Assembly: GCF_001705665.1 (NCBI RefSeq)
Contig: NZ_MDHA01000069.1
Location: forward strand, 1 to 64,000
DNA length: 64,000 bases
From: Thioclava sp. SK-1
GTDB lineage: Bacteria; Pseudomonadota; Alphaproteobacteria; Rhodobacterales; Rhodobacteraceae
Direction: 5' to 3'
The notes under the pieces were generated by a model. That model ran no database searches, was not told where the DNA came from, and saw nothing but the letters and a program-made list of their open reading frames with translations. The translations under genes and the position numbers were made by a program. Position 1 is the first letter of the stretch, and every line of letters begins with the position of its first letter. This document shows, piece after piece, positions 16,931 through 28,062 of the stretch.

Positions 16931-18637
16931 TCAGTAGAGAAAATAACGCTGCGCCAAGGGCAGGCTGGTCGCCGGTTCACAAGTCAGCAGCTCGCCATCT
17001 GCGCGCACCTCATAGGTTTCGGGATGCACTTCGATTTTTGGCGTTGCGGCATTGTGGATCATCTGCGCTTTGCCGATCCCGCGCGTGCCTTGAACCGCCA
17101 GCACCTCTTTCTCCAGCCCCAAGGCCGCTTTGACACCATTGGCCTGCGCCGCCTGCGACACAAACGTGGCCGAAACCGATGCCAGCGCCTTACCATATGC
17201 CCCAAACATATTGCGGGTATAGAAGGGCTGCGCCGGGATTGATCCGTTGGGATCGCCCATCTGCGCGCTGACAATCATACCGCCCATCAACACCATTTCA
17301 GGTTTGGCGCCAAAGAACGCCGGATTCCACAGCACCAGATCAGCACGTTTTCCTACCTCAATTGAGCCGATATGCTGCGAAATCCCATGGCAAATCGCAG
17401 GGTTAATCGTATATTTCGCAATAAAGCGCCGCACGCGCATATTGTCATTCGCGCCGGTTTCTTCGGCCAAGCGTCCCCGTTGTTTCTTCATCTTATCCGC
17501 GGTCTGCCAGCAACGGATGATAACTTCGCCCACGCGCCCCATCGCCTGACTGTCCGAGCTGATGATCGACATCGCACCCATGTCATGCAAGATATCTTCG
17601 GCCGCGATGGTTTCTTTACGGATACGGCTTTCGGCAAAGGCCACATCTTCGGGCACTTTATTATCCAGATGGTGACAGACCATCAGCATATCCAAATGCT
17701 CTTCAATCGTGTTTCCGGTATAGGGCCGGGTGGGGTTGGTCGACGATGGGATCACATTGGGTTCCGACACGACCTTCAAGATATCAGGCGCGTGGCCGCC
17801 CCCTGCCCCTTCGGTATGAAACGCGTGGATCGTGCGGCCCTTGATCGCGGCGAGTGTATTTTCCACAAACCCGGATTCGTTAAGCGTATCGGTGTGGATC
17901 ATCACCTGCACATCCATGTCATCTGCCACCGACAGACAACAATCAATCGCGCCCGGGGTCGTGCCCCAATCCTCGTGTAGTTTCATCGCACAGGCACCGG
18001 CATCGACCATCTCCACCAGCGCCTCTGGCTGTGAGGCATTACCCTTTCCCGACAGTGCCAGATTCATCGGAAAGGCTTCAAACGCCTGCAACATCCGACT
18101 GATATGCCACGGCCCCGGCGTGCATGTGGTGGCCAATGTGCCATGTGCAGGGCCGGTCCCGCCGCCCAGCATCGTTGTCATGCCAGAGGCCAGCGCATCC
18201 TCTAGCTGCTGCGGGCAGATAAAGTGTATGTGTGCATCCATTCCCCCGGCCGTCAGAATCTTGCCTTCACCTGCGATCACCTCGGTGGGCGGACCGATGA
18301 TAATATCCACGCCGGGCTGTGTATCAGGATTGCCAGCCTTGCCAATCGCACAAATCCGTCCATTCTTCAGACCCACATCTGCCTTGTAAATCCCGGTGTG
18401 GTCCACGATCAGCGCGTTTGTGATCACAGTGTCAACGGCGCCACCGGCCCGACTGATCTGCGATTGCCCCATCCCGTCGCGGATCACTTTGCCGCCGCCG
18501 AACTTGACCTCTTCGCCATAGGTGGTCAGGTCGCGTTCAACCTCGATAATCAGGTCTGTATCGGCCAATCGCACCTTGTCACCCACTGTGGGGCCAAACA
18601 TATCGGCATAGGTCGCGCGGGAAATTTTCGCAGGCAT
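16931..18637 (-). CDS. ureC: Urease subunit alpha (catalytic, UreC)
   Basis: The catalytic subunit hydrolyses urea to ammonia and carbamate with two nickel ions. All marks of a live enzyme are visible in its 568 residues: HIHFICPQQ nickel ligands, the carbamylated Lys in [22 protein letters not shown], the [15 protein letters not shown] nickel His pair, and the flap with catalytic His [20 protein letters not shown]. Length equals the family norm. It is encoded between the 105-residue helical gene and ureE; UreA and UreB are separate proteins here, as in most Gram-negative ureases. Confidence 0.98.
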   Translation of the reverse strand: MPAKISRATYADMFGPTVGDKVRLADTDLIIEVERDLTTYGEEVKFGGGKVIRDGMGQSQISRAGGAVDTVITNALIVDHTGIYKADVGLKNGRICAIGKAGNPDTQPGVDIIIGPPTEVIAGEGKILTAGGMDAHIHFICPQQLEDALASGMTTMLGGGTGPAHGTLATTCTPGPWHISRMLQAFEAFPMNLALSGKGNASQPEALVEMVDAGACAMKLHEDWGTTPGAIDCCLSVADDMDVQVMIHTDTLNESGFVENTLAAIKGRTIHAFHTEGAGGGHAPDILKVVSEPNVIPSSTNPTRPYTGNTIEEHLDMLMVCHHLDNKVPEDVAFAESRIRKETIAAEDILHDMGAMSIISSDSQAMGRVGEVIIRCWQTADKMKKQRGRLAEETGANDNMRVRRFIAKYTINPAICHGISQHIGSIEVGKRADLVLWNPAFFGAKPEMVLMGGMIVSAQMGDPNGSIPAQPFYTRNMFGAYGKALASVSATFVSQAAQANGVKAALGLEKEVLAVQGTRGIGKAQMIHNAATPKIEVHPETYEVRADGELLTCEPATSLPLAQRYFLY

Positions 18638-18676
18638 CGTTTTCTCCTGTCGGATGCGCCACAGGCGCGAATTGTC

Positions 18677-18994
18677 TTATTTAGGCAGGCTCGGACCACG
18701 TTTGCCCAGCCGTTTTACATTTGCAGCCGTCTTGCGGCCCACCGGACGCAGGCCTGCGCTGGCAATTTTATCCATGGATTTTCCAGAAAGCATGGCCTGC
18801 GACATTGCCCCCATGGCTGCCACCGCAGCTTGCTGTTTTTCGGTCACCATTCGCATATTCTCGCTGGGTGTAACGGACCAAAAACCCGCCATTCCCGCGA
18901 CGCGCATCGCAATCACCGATTGCGCTTCCATCGACATACGGGCGAAATCAAACCACAGGCGCAGACCATCATAGGGGTTCATAGGTGCAGGCAT
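18677..18994 (-). CDS. Met/Ala-rich small helical protein in urease operon
   Basis: A 105-residue protein with no recognised catalytic motif. It is helical and rich in Met and Ala (LWFDFARMSMEAQSVIAMRV; AAVAAMGAMSQAMLSGKSMD), with a basic C-terminus RKTAANVKRLGKRGPSLPK. The amphipathic pattern resembles phasin-like proteins, and Rhodobacterales genomes hold relatives sometimes labelled antifreeze protein, a name that probably reflects Ala-rich composition. AAGGAT precedes the ATG by 9 bases. It lies 39 bases before ureC and 61 after ureB, so it must be cotranscribed with urease; its role is unknown. Confidence 0.7.
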   Translation of the reverse strand: MPAPMNPYDGLRLWFDFARMSMEAQSVIAMRVAGMAGFWSVTPSENMRMVTEKQQAAVAAMGAMSQAMLSGKSMDKIASAGLRPVGRKTAANVKRLGKRGPSLPK

Positions 18995-19055
18995 AATCAG
19001 TTCATCCTTTTAATTTGGCTGAGACATTTTGTGAAATACCAACACATACAACTGG

Positions 19056-19361
19056 TTAAAGGTCGCCCATAACATTTTGATTAAACCCAAAGACACGCCG
19101 TCCACCACGATATGGGACCAACTGGACCTCGCGCGATTGACCAGGTTCAAACCGCACCGCCGTGCCCGCCGCAATATCCAACCGATAGCCGCGCGCCGCA
19201 GCACGGTCGAATTCAAGCCCGGGATTGGTTTCTGCGAAATGATAGTGGCTGCCCACCTGGATCGGACGATCGCCCGTATTGGCAACCATCACTGTGATCG
19301 CCTCCAGCTCCGCATTCAATATCAAATCGCCTTCCGCGGGAAAGACCTCGCCCGGGATCAC
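19056..19361 (-). CDS. ureB: Urease subunit beta (UreB)
   Basis: The 101-residue structural subunit of the urease trimer. It begins [16 protein letters not shown] after the initiator and carries the beta-sandwich marks [20 protein letters not shown] and [17 protein letters not shown], ending [14 protein letters not shown]. The start is a GTG at 19361, which overlaps the stop of the upstream 72-residue gene as GTGA and has GGAG 8 bases before it. Confidence 0.96.
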   Translation of the reverse strand: MIPGEVFPAEGDLILNAELEAITVMVANTGDRPIQVGSHYHFAETNPGLEFDRAAARGYRLDIAAGTAVRFEPGQSREVQLVPYRGGRRVFGFNQNVMGDL

Positions 19362-19576
19362 TTGCTCGTCTCCTGCCGGGCGCGTGCAGCGCGGCGTTCA
19401 CGCAGTACCATGCGGCCCACCACCGCCACGCCCACCACGGCAGCGACGATCAGCGCAATATGGAAGGGGGAATGTAGAATATGGCCTGTGGTCAGCGCGT
19501 CATGGCTGTGATCGGCATGCGCCAATGCCACCGCCGGAATGACGCTGACAGCAACAGCGGAAAGAAGCGTTTTCAT
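19358..19576 (-). CDS. 72-residue exported or membrane peptide with His cluster, between ureA and ureB
   Basis: The peptide starts with a signal sequence ([19 protein letters not shown]), then [20 protein letters not shown] with six His in 20 residues, then one membrane helix ([19 protein letters not shown]) and a basic tail [10 protein letters not shown]. Urease clusters often carry a HupE/UreJ nickel permease at this position; this protein is far shorter than HupE but shares the His-then-membrane-helix start. It may be a reduced nickel-handling peptide or a separate family. Its stop overlaps the ureB start (GTGA), which makes it cotranslated with urease. Confidence 0.7.
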   Translation of the reverse strand: MKTLLSAVAVSVIPAVALAHADHSHDALTTGHILHSPFHIALIVAAVVGVAVVGRMVLRERRAARARQETSK

Positions 19577-19602
19577 CGAATAAGCCTTTCTTTTCGGCAC
19601 AA

Positions 19603-19905
19603 TTAACGGATGGGATGATGAACGGTCACCAATTTGGTGCCATCAGGAAATGTGGCTTCGACCTGGATCGAATGGATCATCTGCGCGATACCATCCATAC
19701 ATTGATCTGCTGTGATCACCTCGGCGCCCGCCTCCATCAGATCCGCAACCGAGCGGCCTTCACGCGCGCCCTCTACGACGAAATCTGAAATGATAGCAAT
19801 GGCTTCAGGGTGGTTCAGCTTCACACCGCGATCCAGACGCCCACGCGCCACCATCGCCGCCAGGCTGACCATCAGCTTTTCCCGTTCACGGGGGGTCAGG
19901 TTCAT
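19603..19905 (-). CDS. ureA: Urease subunit gamma (UreA)
   Basis: The 100-residue small structural subunit. It opens [20 protein letters not shown] and contains [31 protein letters not shown] and the terminal [19 protein letters not shown], all family marks. With UreB and UreC it forms the (abc)3 enzyme. It follows ureD by 16 bases on the minus strand. Confidence 0.97.
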   Translation of the reverse strand: MNLTPREREKLMVSLAAMVARGRLDRGVKLNHPEAIAIISDFVVEGAREGRSVADLMEAGAEVITADQCMDGIAQMIHSIQVEATFPDGTKLVTVHHPIR

Positions 19906-19921
19906 TATGTCCCTCGTTTCT

Positions 19922-20743
19922 TTAAATCTGCCACACGCGCGGGGGCACAGCCCCCTGGCGCAACGCGCCCATCAAACGCAAAATTTGCTTGCGCAATGGC
20001 CAATTGTCACGCGCCAAAAGTCTAATAACGCACTTTCCGTCGAAGCCCGATGCAGCACCTTCAACGCCAGGTTCTGTCAAAACCGCGCGCGCAGCGCCCA
20101 CCGCATCCTCTGCCCCTTGGGCGCAAAGCACCATAGTCGCCAGTGCACGCGCCGTGCCATGCAGAGCAACGGAATCGGTGCGCGCCAAAACAGGCTGAGT
20201 CAGCGACAGCGGCTCAATCATCACTGGTTGTCCTGCCCTGCGAATCTCACGGCGATCGGAAAACCCTAATGTTTCAACGACTTCTCCCATCGCGTGGCGG
20301 CCCAACACCACCGCCTCCAACATCAGGCAGCCGGCATCGGCGTCCAGTTCGATCATGGTTTTCCGGTCAAGTTGTGCGTGATCAAATAAGATCGTCTCTT
20401 GCGGAAGCCAATCCAGCCAACCACCGGGACCAACGCGGTGATCCACCGTGACCCGCGCAGCCCCGCCATCTGCACGATAGGCCCGTTCCGCGGCCTGCGT
20501 GGTCGCAACCATTCGACCGTTTTCGATATCTGCTTGATAAGACAGGGTATCCCCTGATGTCAGCCCGCCGGACGTATTTAAAAACACCACTTCAGGGACC
20601 ATGCCAACCCGTGGCAGGATCGCCTTGGCCGAGCCCTGCTGTCGTAATCCGCACAAGCGACCCGCGCGAAAGCGCACCATCGCAGCACCATGGCTGCGTT
20701 GCAAAATCTGACCGTGTGACGATGATATGCGCGTGTCGAACAT
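19922..20743 (-). CDS. ureD: Urease accessory protein UreD
   Basis: UreD is the scaffold that holds UreF and UreG on apo-urease and forms the nickel tunnel. The 273-residue protein carries [55 protein letters not shown] and [14 protein letters not shown], all UreD marks. The ATG at 20743 follows GGAG by 4 bases; an upstream start at 20800 would add Cys-rich residues not typical of the family. It is the first gene of the urease operon, with 137 bases to the Lrp gene upstream. Confidence 0.95.
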   Translation of the reverse strand: MFDTRISSSHGQILQRSHGAAMVRFRAGRLCGLRQQGSAKAILPRVGMVPEVVFLNTSGGLTSGDTLSYQADIENGRMVATTQAAERAYRADGGAARVTVDHRVGPGGWLDWLPQETILFDHAQLDRKTMIELDADAGCLMLEAVVLGRHAMGEVVETLGFSDRREIRRAGQPVMIEPLSLTQPVLARTDSVALHGTARALATMVLCAQGAEDAVGAARAVLTEPGVEGAASGFDGKCVIRLLARDNWPLRKQILRLMGALRQGAVPPRVWQI

Positions 20744-20880
20744 TGGGCTCCTCTTGCGGGCATGAAAACGGGTGCACGGGCAAAGGTCCATGATCTGCAT
20801 AGCCTATGCCGTGACGGCAGCCAAATCCCCTCCTTAATATGAGTAAAAAATAGACGCAACGGCGCATAAATGGGCAAACG

Positions 20881-21335
20881 CTAACCAAGCGGCCCCAAGC
20901 GGCGATCTTCGGACAGAACCACATTCGCTTCCACATGGCCAACGCCAGGCAAGGTCATAACACGCCTGCGCAGCACACGCTCGAAATCAGAAATATCGCG
21001 CGCCGTAACCCGCATTCGGTAATCGAATTGCCCCAGAACATGCTGAATTACCTGAACTTCTGGAATCGCACGGGCCGCGCGTTCAAAATCCTCCAAACTG
21101 ACACGACCACGAGTCGCCAGTTTGATCCCCAAAAACACAGAAACGCCAAAGCCAAGCGCCGCGCGGTCCAGATCCAGCCGCTTGCCGGCAATGATCCCTG
21201 CATCCTCAAGCCGCTTGACCCGCCGCCAGCAGGCTGGTTGCGACAGGTTTAACCGCCGCCCAAGCGCTCCGGCATTTTGCGATGCATCCGCTGCCAGCGC
21301 ACGCAAAATCGCCCGATCCAAGTCATCCAGCGCAA

Positions 21336-21339
<4 letters not shown>
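20881..21339 (-). CDS. Lrp/AsnC-family regulator, second of a tandem pair
   Basis: A 152-residue feast/famine regulator. The N-terminal helix-turn-helix reads LDDLDRAILRALAADASQNA, then NLSQPACWRRVKRLEDAGII. The RAM effector domain follows (VQVIQHVLGQFDYRMRVTA; PGVGHVEANVVLSED). The ATG at 21339 overlaps the stop of the first Lrp gene (ATGA), so the two are probably translated together. The pair is divergent from ilvC, which suggests regulation of branched-chain amino acid synthesis by heteromers or by sequential binding; this is inference from position. Confidence 0.9.
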
Positions 21340-22944
<1,605 letters not shown>

Positions 22945-22967
22945 GCGCCCCTTTCCTTTGCTTCAAG

Positions 22968-22995
22968 AAAAGGCGCCCCCATCGGGCGCCTTTTT
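22968..22995 (+). terminator. Rho-independent terminator of ilvC
   Basis: An 11-bp perfect stem (AAAAGGCGCCC at 22968-22978 with GGGCGCCTTTT at 22984-22994), 5-base loop CCATC, five T residues. Confidence 0.9.
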
Positions 22996-23035
22996 GCATG
23001 CCCTTTGTGATCTGCCCGCCCAGCGACCACGCCCG

Positions 23036-23752
23036 TCAGGCAACGCGCTGCGCATGACCAACCAGCAAAGGTCCCTCCCCCAAATCCACAGAAGGGATCA
23101 ACCGCCACGCGCAAAATGCCGCCCAACTTTCGGGTTGGGTCATGTGGAACCTGGCACTTCTTGGATCGGGCAAGGCCGCACCTGCAGCACGCGCCTTTGC
23201 CTCCGCACGCGCTGTACGAATAATATCTTCGGCACGACGCGCCTGACAGGTATCGACAGCATCCATCAACCCACGCCATCCAGCGTGCAAATCAACCCCC
23301 GCACTATCAAACAGGTCCGAATAAGCATCTGGCAGAAGATCCGGTGCACAAAATCGATTTAATTCGCTCAGACAACAGCTTAGGTCACGCCGTGCTGCGG
23401 CCAGCCGATCGGATGCGGCGTCGCGTTGATCTGCTTGATGCGCCAATTCAACGGGAAGGCTTTGTTCGTGTTCGATCAAATCATCCCAAAGCGTAGCCAC
23501 ATTCCCTTCCAGACCGGCGTCGGTGCTATGCATCATCGCCAGCTCGGTCTCGACCGCAACCAAAGTGGCCCGCAACGCGTCAATTCGACCAAGAGCGGCG
23601 ATCTCTGCCATCTCGCAAACAGCAATATCACGCGCCGCAGCAGCGATTTGAACAATCGCCTGAACGACGCGCTGCAAACGTCGGTCAACGGTGGCATGAC
23701 GCGCCGCTGCGCCCACTGCCATCCATTTCGCATCTTGATACATTTCCGCCAT
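23036..23752 (-). CDS. Uncharacterised helical protein
   Basis: I do not recognise the family. The 238-residue protein is mostly helical and rich in Ala, Arg and Asp, with no signal peptide or membrane segment. Two Cys-bearing stretches stand out, DLSCCLSELNRFCAPDLLPD and AVDTCQARRAEDIIRTARAE; the C-terminal helix could be a short coiled coil. It ends with a more mixed segment, PRSARFHMTQPESWAAFCAW. GGAGG lies 7 bases before the ATG at 23752, so it is very likely expressed. It lies alone between ilvC and suhB; the 190-base gap towards suhB holds the suhB terminator. Confidence 0.65.
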   Translation of the reverse strand: MAEMYQDAKWMAVGAAARHATVDRRLQRVVQAIVQIAAAARDIAVCEMAEIAALGRIDALRATLVAVETELAMMHSTDAGLEGNVATLWDDLIEHEQSLPVELAHQADQRDAASDRLAAARRDLSCCLSELNRFCAPDLLPDAYSDLFDSAGVDLHAGWRGLMDAVDTCQARRAEDIIRTARAEAKARAAGAALPDPRSARFHMTQPESWAAFCAWRLIPSVDLGEGPLLVGHAQRVA

Positions 23753-23870
23753 CTGCAATCCTCCGATTTCGGGGCCAACGCCCACTTGACGCAGGGGAAC
23801 ATTGCGCGAACGCGGTGAACAAAAGATTAAATCAATCTAAGGTTGTTCTATTTTTGTTCTAAAATGCAAA

Positions 23871-23896
23871 AAACCGCCGGACCCCGGGTCCGACGG
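23871..23896 (-). terminator. Terminator of suhB
   Basis: On the minus strand an 11-bp GC-rich stem with one mismatch (arms about 23874-23882 and 23888-23896) is followed by six T residues, 47 bases past the suhB stop. Confidence 0.75.
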
Positions 23897-23942
23897 CTCC
23901 AATTTGTGTTCGATTATAGTCAGATCAAAAACTGTAGCCCAA

Positions 23943-24731
23943 TCAGACCGAGCGGATGATCTTGGCAAGCGGGTCGAACATCTCGCCATTGGTTGCAATC
24001 ACAGATTTCGATTCAAAGATATCACGGCCTTCGCGCACCGGGCCAACAAAGCCACCGGCCTCTTTTACGATCACCAGACCTGCGGCGATATCCCACGGGT
24101 TGATCTCACGCTCCCAGTAGCCTTCGTAACGGCCTGCTGCAACATAAGCCAAGTCCAGCGAGGCTGCACCCCAACGCCGCACGCCCGCACATACCGGCAT
24201 CAGCTTGGCAAAATCTTTCAACGTCGCCGGAAGGGTGGATTTTCCAGCGAAAGGCACGCCACAGGCAAACACGGATTCGATCATGTTGCGACGCCCCGAA
24301 ACGCGCAGGCGCGTCTCATTCATAAATGCGCCAAAGCCTTTTTCGGCAAAAAACATCTCATCTTTGGCGGCATCGAAAATGACACCCGCGATGATTTCAC
24401 CCTTATGCTCCAAGGCGATGGACACGGCCCAATGCGGCATACCGTGCAAAAAATTTGTCGTGCCATCCAGCGGATCCACGATCCAGCGCCGCGTTGGGTC
24501 TGCCCCGGCTTCCTCACCGGTTTCTTCCCCCAGCCACCCATAGGATGGGCGTGCGGCTTGCAGATCTTCTTTGATGATTTGCTCCGCTTCGCGGTCGGCG
24601 CGGGTCACGAAATCCCCCGGACCTTTGGAAGACACCTGAAGGTTCTCGACTTCGCGGAAGTCCTTCACGAGCGCACGACCCGCCTTACGGGCAGTCTTGA
24701 TCATCAAATTGAGATTGGCAGTGCCTTGCAT
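23943..24731 (-). CDS. suhB: Inositol-1-monophosphatase family protein SuhB
   Basis: A 262-residue Mg-dependent phosphatase of the IMPase/SuhB family, which also acts in rRNA antitermination in enterobacteria. The metal site is complete: WLGEETGEE, WIVDPLDGTTNFLHGMPHW and NPWDIAAGLVIVKEAGG. GAASLDLAYVAAGRYEGYWE fits inositol-phosphate binding. GGAGGG-like sequence lies just before the ATG. Whether it acts on inositol phosphate, NADP or only as an RNA factor in this organism is open. Confidence 0.93.
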   Translation of the reverse strand: MQGTANLNLMIKTARKAGRALVKDFREVENLQVSSKGPGDFVTRADREAEQIIKEDLQAARPSYGWLGEETGEEAGADPTRRWIVDPLDGTTNFLHGMPHWAVSIALEHKGEIIAGVIFDAAKDEMFFAEKGFGAFMNETRLRVSGRRNMIESVFACGVPFAGKSTLPATLKDFAKLMPVCAGVRRWGAASLDLAYVAAGRYEGYWEREINPWDIAAGLVIVKEAGGFVGPVREGRDIFESKSVIATNGEMFDPLAKIIRSV

Positions 24732-24873
24732 GCGGAGGGCTCCTTAGATTCAAGGCGTTCGGTTACACCGTCAGCCGCGGGAATCCAAGAGTTTTACACC
24801 TTGGATTATGCGATAATGCTTAAGTAATGCCGGTTGGGCGGTGTGTTCCCCGCCAAAACCCGCGCCGCACGGC

Positions 24874-25779
24874 CTAAGCACGTTGCAGCTTGACCGGTTC
24901 GCTGCGTGCCAATCGCAGGAAATGCGCCATATAGGGGGCTGTTGCATCATCGCTGCGGGTGGCGGCATACAGGCGTTTGGTCAGCCCGTGTTCGGTCACA
25001 GGACGGGTGATATAATCAGGTTGATATTTCGCCTCGCGCAGCACCCAATCGGGCAGCACCGACACACCGCGCCCCGAAGCCACCAACATCAAAATCACCG
25101 CAGTCAATTCCACCTGACGGCGCGCCGCCGGTTCAATCCCGGCTGGGATCAACACTTGCGAATAGATATCTGAGCGTGCGCGATCAATGGGATAGGTGAT
25201 CAGCGTTTGATCCGCAAAATCTTCTGCCGTGACAAATTTCCGCCCTGCCAATGGACTGTTCGCCGCCGCGATAAAAGTGGGTGAATAATCAAATAGCGGG
25301 TTAAACGTGATCCCATCCAGCTTTTCAGGGTCGGAAGAAATCACCAGATCCACCTCCTCCCGGTCCAGTGCAGGCAGGGCGCCAAAGGCCAGCCCGGGAC
25401 GGATATCTATATCCACATCGGGCCAGGCGCGGCGGAACTGCTCTAACACCGGGAACAACCAATCATAACATGCGTGGCATTCAATCGCGATATGCAGCCG
25501 TCCGGCGCGACCATCCTCAATGGCGCGGAACTCTGCCTCGGTTGCGGCAACCTCTGGCAAGATTTTCTCTGCCAGGCGCAGCAACTTTTGTCCGGCAGCC
25601 GACAATTTCATCGGACGTGAACGGCGCACGAATAATTCCATGCCCGCTTGATCCTCCAGCCCCTTGATCTGGTGCGACAGGGCGCTTTGTGTTATGTGCA
25701 ATTGACCCGCCGCACGGGCCAGCCCGCCTGAATCATGAATTGCCTTAATAGTGCGCAGGTGCCGAAGTTCGAGATGCAT
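24874..25779 (-). CDS. metR: LysR-type regulator MetR
   Basis: A 301-residue LysR regulator. The helix-turn-helix lies in LRHLRTIKAIHDSGGLARAA and GQLHITQSALSHQIKGLEDQ, and the effector domain continues to FLRLARSE. The start MHLELRHLRTI and the divergent position next to metF identify MetR, which activates methionine genes with homocysteine as co-effector. A GTG at 25827 would extend it by 16 residues over the likely operator, so the ATG at 25779 is preferred although its ribosome site is weak. Confidence 0.85.
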   Translation of the reverse strand: MHLELRHLRTIKAIHDSGGLARAAGQLHITQSALSHQIKGLEDQAGMELFVRRSRPMKLSAAGQKLLRLAEKILPEVAATEAEFRAIEDGRAGRLHIAIECHACYDWLFPVLEQFRRAWPDVDIDIRPGLAFGALPALDREEVDLVISSDPEKLDGITFNPLFDYSPTFIAAANSPLAGRKFVTAEDFADQTLITYPIDRARSDIYSQVLIPAGIEPAARRQVELTAVILMLVASGRGVSVLPDWVLREAKYQPDYITRPVTEHGLTKRLYAATRSDDATAPYMAHFLRLARSEPVKLQRA

Positions 25780-25813
25780 CTTGTTGCCGGGCTCATGTTG
25801 ATCTTGAAGATTA

Positions 25814-25826
25814 TGAGTTTGTTTCA
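25814..25826. promoter_or_regulatory. Candidate MetR operator between metR and metF
   Basis: TGAGTTTGTTTCA matches the MetR/LysR-type consensus TGAA-N5-TTCA at all but one position. It lies 45 bases before the metF ATG and 35 before the metR ATG, in the only gap between the divergent genes. Confidence 0.45.
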
Positions 25827-25871
25827 CATCGCAGTTTCAGGCACAAGAGGGACGAACAAAAGGATCATGCC

Positions 25872-26738
25872 ATGAGCACGCCAAATATCAGCTTTGAATT
25901 TTTTCCGCCGCAGTCGCTGGAGGCGTCGTTTCGCCTATGGGAGACGGTGCGTGTTCTGGCGCCGCTGCAACCCAAATTCGTTTCGGTCACCTATGGTGCG
26001 GGCGGCACAACCCGCAAACTGACACATGAGGCCGTAACAACCATCGGCAAGAACTATGGCGTCAATGTTGCGGCCCATTTGACCTGCGTAAACGCCTCCA
26101 AGGAAGAAACGATGGAGATCGTCAATTCCTATGCCGAGGCCGGCGTGACCGAATTGGTGGCCCTTCGTGGTGATCCGCCCAAAGGTCAGGAAAACTTTAC
26201 GGCACATAAGGATGGGTTTCAGACCTCGATCGATCTGATCGAAGCCCTGGCCAAAGATGGGCGTTTCAACATCCGTTGCGGTGCCTATCCCGAACCACAT
26301 CCCGAAAGTGCCGATACATTGGCAGATGTACGCTGGCTGAAGCGCAAGGTAGAAGCGGGCGCGACATCGGCCATCACTCAGTTCTTCTTTGAAGCAGACA
26401 CGTTCTTCCGCTTCCGCGATCTTTGCGAAAAAGAAGGCGTGAATGCCAAGATCATACCGGGCATCTTGCCGATCCAATCCTGGAAAGGCACGAAACGGTT
26501 TGCGCAATCCTGTGGCACCAAGATCCCCGCGCATCTGGAAGAAGCCTTTGAAGCCGCTGTGCGCGATGACCGAGAGCAGCTTCTGGCAACCGCGCTGTGC
26601 ACCGAGCTTTGCGATACGCTGATCCAGGGCGGTGTCGAGGATTTGCAATTTTACACGCTAAACCGCCCGAACATGACCCGCGATGTCTGCCATGCGCTTG
26701 GCATCACGCCGCGCGCCAGCTTGGAAGATGTGGCCTGA
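25872..26738 (+). CDS. metF: 5,10-methylenetetrahydrofolate reductase
   Basis: MetF reduces methylene-THF to methyl-THF, the methyl donor for methionine synthase. The 288-residue FAD-dependent TIM barrel opens with ISFEFFPPQS and carries SVTYGAGGTTR, AHLTCVNAS, ELVALRGDPPKG and ITQFFFEADTFFRF. AAAGGAT lies about 8 bases before the ATG at 25872. It is divergent from metR and ends at a bidirectional terminator shared with thyA. Confidence 0.96.
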   Translation: MSTPNISFEFFPPQSLEASFRLWETVRVLAPLQPKFVSVTYGAGGTTRKLTHEAVTTIGKNYGVNVAAHLTCVNASKEETMEIVNSYAEAGVTELVALRGDPPKGQENFTAHKDGFQTSIDLIEALAKDGRFNIRCGAYPEPHPESADTLADVRWLKRKVEAGATSAITQFFFEADTFFRFRDLCEKEGVNAKIIPGILPIQSWKGTKRFAQSCGTKIPAHLEEAFEAAVRDDREQLLATALCTELCDTLIQGGVEDLQFYTLNRPNMTRDVCHALGITPRASLEDVA

Positions 26739-26766
26739 TCCATAGGTCATCGACGCTTAAAACAGC

Positions 26767-26809
26767 AAACGCCCCGATGTCCGCATGAAACGGTTTTCGG
26801 GGCGTTTTT
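26767..26809. terminator. Bidirectional terminator between converging metF and thyA
   Basis: AAACGCCCCGA at 26767-26777 pairs with TCGGGGCGTTT at 26797-26807 around a 19-base loop; T runs occur on both strands. Confidence 0.8.
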
Positions 26810-26826
26810 AATTTCATTGCAGATGA

Positions 26827-27723
26827 TTACACCGCAACATCGGCCTTAATCGCAGCATGCGGCGCATAGCCATCCACAACAAAATCTTCGATTTTGTAAC
26901 CGTCGATACTGTCGGGCTTGCGCGCAAGCTGCATCGTGGGGAACGTGCGCGGCGCACGTGACATTTGTTCGCGCGCCTGATCCAGATGGTTCAGATACAG
27001 ATGCACGTCCCCACCTGCCCAGATGAATTCGCCCGGCGTCAGCCCGGCTTGTTGCGCCAGCATCAGCTGAAGCGCGACAGCGCCTACATAATTGAACGGC
27101 GCCCCCAACAGCAAATCGACCGAGCGTTGGAACATCAGGCAATTGAGCCGGCCATCCGAGGTGACATGATATTGATACACCATATGGCAGGGCGGCAGCG
27201 CCATTCCACCCAGCTCTGCGACATTCCAGCCATGAAACAGCATCCGGCGGCTTGACGGGTTTTCCCGCAGAGTTTGCACCAGCGTGGCGATCTGATCATA
27301 TTCTTGCCCATCCGCCCCCATCCAACGGCGCCACTGTTTGCCGTAAACCGGGCCCAGCTCCCCCCATTTCGCGGCAAAGGCATCATCGGCTACGATCCGC
27401 GCCTCGAATGCCTCTTGCGAGATATCCTCGCCGCTTTCACGGCGATAGGCCGCAAGGGGCCAGTCGCTCCAGATGCGAACATTTTCGCGCAGCAAAGGCT
27501 GGATATTCGTGCCACCGGTCAAAAACCACAGCATCTCTTTTACAGCCGTTTTCCAATACACCCGTTTGGTGGTCAGAATGGGCACCTGCCCACCAGACAG
27601 GTCAAACCGGACCATGGCCCCAAAGACAGACCGGGTACCAACCCCGGTCCGGTCGACCCGCTCATCCCCGCTGGTCAAGACCCGATCCATCAGGTCAAGA
27701 TACTGATATTCTGGATGGCGCAT
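26827..27723 (-). CDS. thyA: Thymidylate synthase (ThyA)
   Basis: ThyA methylates dUMP to dTMP with methylene-THF. The 298-residue protein has the folate/substrate marks RTGVGTRSVFGAMVRFDLSG, the catalytic Cys in LPPCHMVYQYHV, RSVDLLLGAPFNYVG and the C-terminal IKADVAV. It is longer than the 264-residue E. coli enzyme because of an insert near residues 90-130, common in this family. The ATG at 27723 is preceded by GGGAG; longer starts lack family similarity. folA, often next to thyA, lies 4.5 kb away. Confidence 0.96.
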   Translation of the reverse strand: MRHPEYQYLDLMDRVLTSGDERVDRTGVGTRSVFGAMVRFDLSGGQVPILTTKRVYWKTAVKEMLWFLTGGTNIQPLLRENVRIWSDWPLAAYRRESGEDISQEAFEARIVADDAFAAKWGELGPVYGKQWRRWMGADGQEYDQIATLVQTLRENPSSRRMLFHGWNVAELGGMALPPCHMVYQYHVTSDGRLNCLMFQRSVDLLLGAPFNYVGAVALQLMLAQQAGLTPGEFIWAGGDVHLYLNHLDQAREQMSRAPRTFPTMQLARKPDSIDGYKIEDFVVDGYAPHAAIKADVAV

Positions 27724-28062
27724 CGCACGATCTCCCGTCAAAAAATCTGCTCCTCTATGTGGCGGATTCGCCCGCGCGGCACAACCTTTCACTGGCTGGG
27801 ACTGACGCTCAACGGACAGGCAAGGACACATACCAACGCACAAAAGCGTCGCCAACCACATCGATAAGTTTAACTTTGCACATCCCTACATATCGCGGAT
27901 CATTTTGCGCTTCTTACCATATCCGGCATTCACCCCCGCGCAGTGTCGCAGCGATGGCACGCCATCGGCGGAAAGCGTTAACCAGACTATGCCGGATAAT
28001 TGACTTTCCGTGACCTATACAGGAGCCTTCCCCCCAGGCAGGACCACAGAAAGAAAATAACA
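27724..28062. other. Divergent intergenic region between thyA and the lipoprotein gene
   Basis: About 340 bases with no supportable gene. It must hold the promoters of thyA (minus) and of the lipoprotein/Slam pair (plus). TTGACT at about 28001 would be a good -35 hexamer, but no -10 hexamer lies at 16-18 bases from it. I found no Fur or Irr box, so iron control of the pair is not supported. Confidence 0.35.

Noticed and set aside
20744-20880. NtrC half-site near ureD (GTGCACC on the minus strand)
   Set aside because: Only one convincing half-site; the second arm and a sigma-54 element are missing.
28000-28062. Longer start for the lipoprotein
   Set aside because: Would place 21 charged residues before the signal peptide; the ATG at 28063 gives a proper lipoprotein signal.
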